This document shows positions 31,736 through 32,377 of a stretch of 32,377 nt of DNA, in pieces. The stretch spans positions 1 through 32,377 of the forward strand of contig WFTU01000440.1 of the NCBI GenBank assembly GCA_015485375.1, given 5' to 3'. The DNA comes from Paracoccaceae bacterium. GTDB taxonomy: Bacteria > Pseudomonadota > Alphaproteobacteria > Rhodobacterales > Rhodobacteraceae. Position 1 is the first letter of the stretch. Each line of letters opens with the position of its first letter. Below the pieces are notes generated by a model, which did no database searches, was not told where the DNA came from, and worked only from the letters and a program-made list of their open reading frames with translations. Made by a program: the position numbers and the translations under genes.

Positions 31736-32068
31736 ATGCCCAAGGAAGAGTGGGGCGTAAAGCGCCTTTGCCCGAAATGTAACGTTCGTTTTTACGATCT
31801 GCAGAAAGATCCGATGACCTGCCCGTCCTGCGGCGCGGAATTCGATCTCGCGTCCCTGACGGATACCGGCAACAAGTCCGCCGGAACCACCAAGGCGAAA
31901 GCCAAGGAGGCGGAGGTTGCGGAACCGGTAGCGGATATCGAGGATGCCGAAGTCATTCTGGACGACGACGATGCGGTTCCCGCTGACGACGACCTGCTGG
32001 ATGACGACGATGATACAGTCGCGCTCGAGGAAATCGCCGACGTTCCGGCAACCGAAGAGGAAAGCTGA
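31736..32068 (+). CDS. TIGR02300 family zinc-ribbon protein with acidic tail
   Basis: A 110-residue protein of the alphaproteobacterial TIGR02300 family. It has an N-terminal zinc ribbon with C12, C15, C29 and C32 (LCPKC and CPSC), the diagnostic FYDL (19-22), and a long disordered tail (about 45-110) dominated by Asp, Glu, Ala and Val. Function is unknown. ATG 31736 is chosen because AGGGGA lies 5 bases upstream and known members start MPK. TTG 31709 and ATG 31718 are upstream in-frame alternatives. It is followed by tRNA-Ala. Confidence 0.88.
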   Translation: MPKEEWGVKRLCPKCNVRFYDLQKDPMTCPSCGAEFDLASLTDTGNKSAGTTKAKAKEAEVAEPVADIEDAEVILDDDDAVPADDDLLDDDDDTVALEEIADVPATEEES

Positions 32069-32095
32069 TTTACGCTTTCAGGCGGCATTTTTCGC

Positions 32096-32124
32096 TTGAA
32101 CTTGCGCGAATCCACCCATAGATA
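32096..32124 (+). promoter_or_regulatory. putative tRNA-Ala promoter
   Basis: TTGAAC (32096-32101) and TAGATA (32119-32124) are separated by 17 bases and followed by a GC-rich discriminator (CGGGGC), as expected for stable-RNA promoters. A small hairpin, GCCGG/CCGGC (32134-32138 and 32143-32147), lies between it and the tRNA. The -35 matches consensus at 4 of 6 positions, and the -10 at 3 of 6. Confidence 0.45.
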
Positions 32125-32158
32125 CGGGGCGTTGCCGGTTGACCGGCTACACCCTAAC

Positions 32159-32234
<76 letters not shown>

Positions 32235-32377
32235 ATTTTCCGAATGCATTTCGATATATTTTAGAATGGGTTGCGGGGTAGCCGGTTACCTCTTGCGGGC
32301 GTTGTCACCGTTTCGCATGCAGTCCCGTGTCACCGTGTAGTCACTCAGGAAAGGATGAACAATATCGCAAATTCTTC
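32235..32377. other. non-coding tail after tRNA-Ala
   Basis: 143 bases to the window edge with no clear gene. TGTCACCGT is repeated directly (32303-32311 and 32328-32336). An ATG at 32355 preceded by AGGAAAGG could begin a gene that continues outside the window, but only seven codons are visible. Confidence 0.4.

Overview
The window reads as chromosomal DNA of a GC-rich alphaproteobacterium, most likely a member of the Rhodobacterales (Roseobacter/Rhodobacter group). The evidence is a cbbR-fbp-prk Calvin-cycle cluster, the DUF4170-waaA-lpxK lipid A block, glnK-amt, an intracellular PhaZ depolymerase and a TIGR02300 acidic-tail protein beside a tRNA-Ala. Coding density is high. Only two intergenic regions look rich in regulatory sequence: upstream of glnK, and between the lrp-type gene and a small divergent gene.

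Layout. Positions 1-3354 (+): the end of a glycerate 2-kinase, a DUF308/HdeD membrane protein, an Mrp-type Fe-S carrier ATPase and a small conserved protein. Positions 3364-4326: a large inverted repeat, then an orphan ParB/RepB-type gene (-) whose stop codon abuts a perfect 22-bp palindrome resembling a RepABC parS site. Positions 4386-16652: cbbR (-) and a divergent, tightly packed eleven-gene operon: fbp, prk, tkt, gap, pgk, fba, a form II RuBisCO homologue, rpe, cbbY, a thioredoxin-like gene and a phosphoglycolate phosphatase. Positions 16621-22794: PatB-type aminotransferase (-), a small unknown, DUF4170, waaA, lpxK, and a bifunctional penicillin-binding protein (-). Positions 22795-25699: glnK-amt with a strong terminator, an Lrp/AsnC regulator (-) and a small divergent gene. 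Positions 25701-31572: a five-gene minus-strand run read phaZ, M48-type protease, GntR regulator, serine hydrolase, recQ. Positions 31736-32234: TIGR02300 protein and tRNA-Ala(GGC).

Main discovery candidate. The 462-residue RuBisCO homologue at 12650-14038 aligns without gaps to form II RuBisCO and keeps nearly all substrate-binding residues (E48, N111, K166, K168, H287, R288, H321, S368, the glycine phosphate loop near 393-394). Three core catalytic positions are changed: the carbamylated lysine 191 is Glu, the metal ligand Glu194 is Gln, and the loop 6 lysine 329 is Arg. It is intact and sits in an operon that still encodes an apparently active phosphoribulokinase and the two phosphatases that clear RuBisCO by-products. 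Either this is a form II-derived RuBisCO-like protein with a new reaction on ribulose bisphosphate or a related compound, a regulatory or partner subunit for a true RuBisCO elsewhere, or a carbamate-independent enzyme. No genuine RuBisCO gene is seen in the window.
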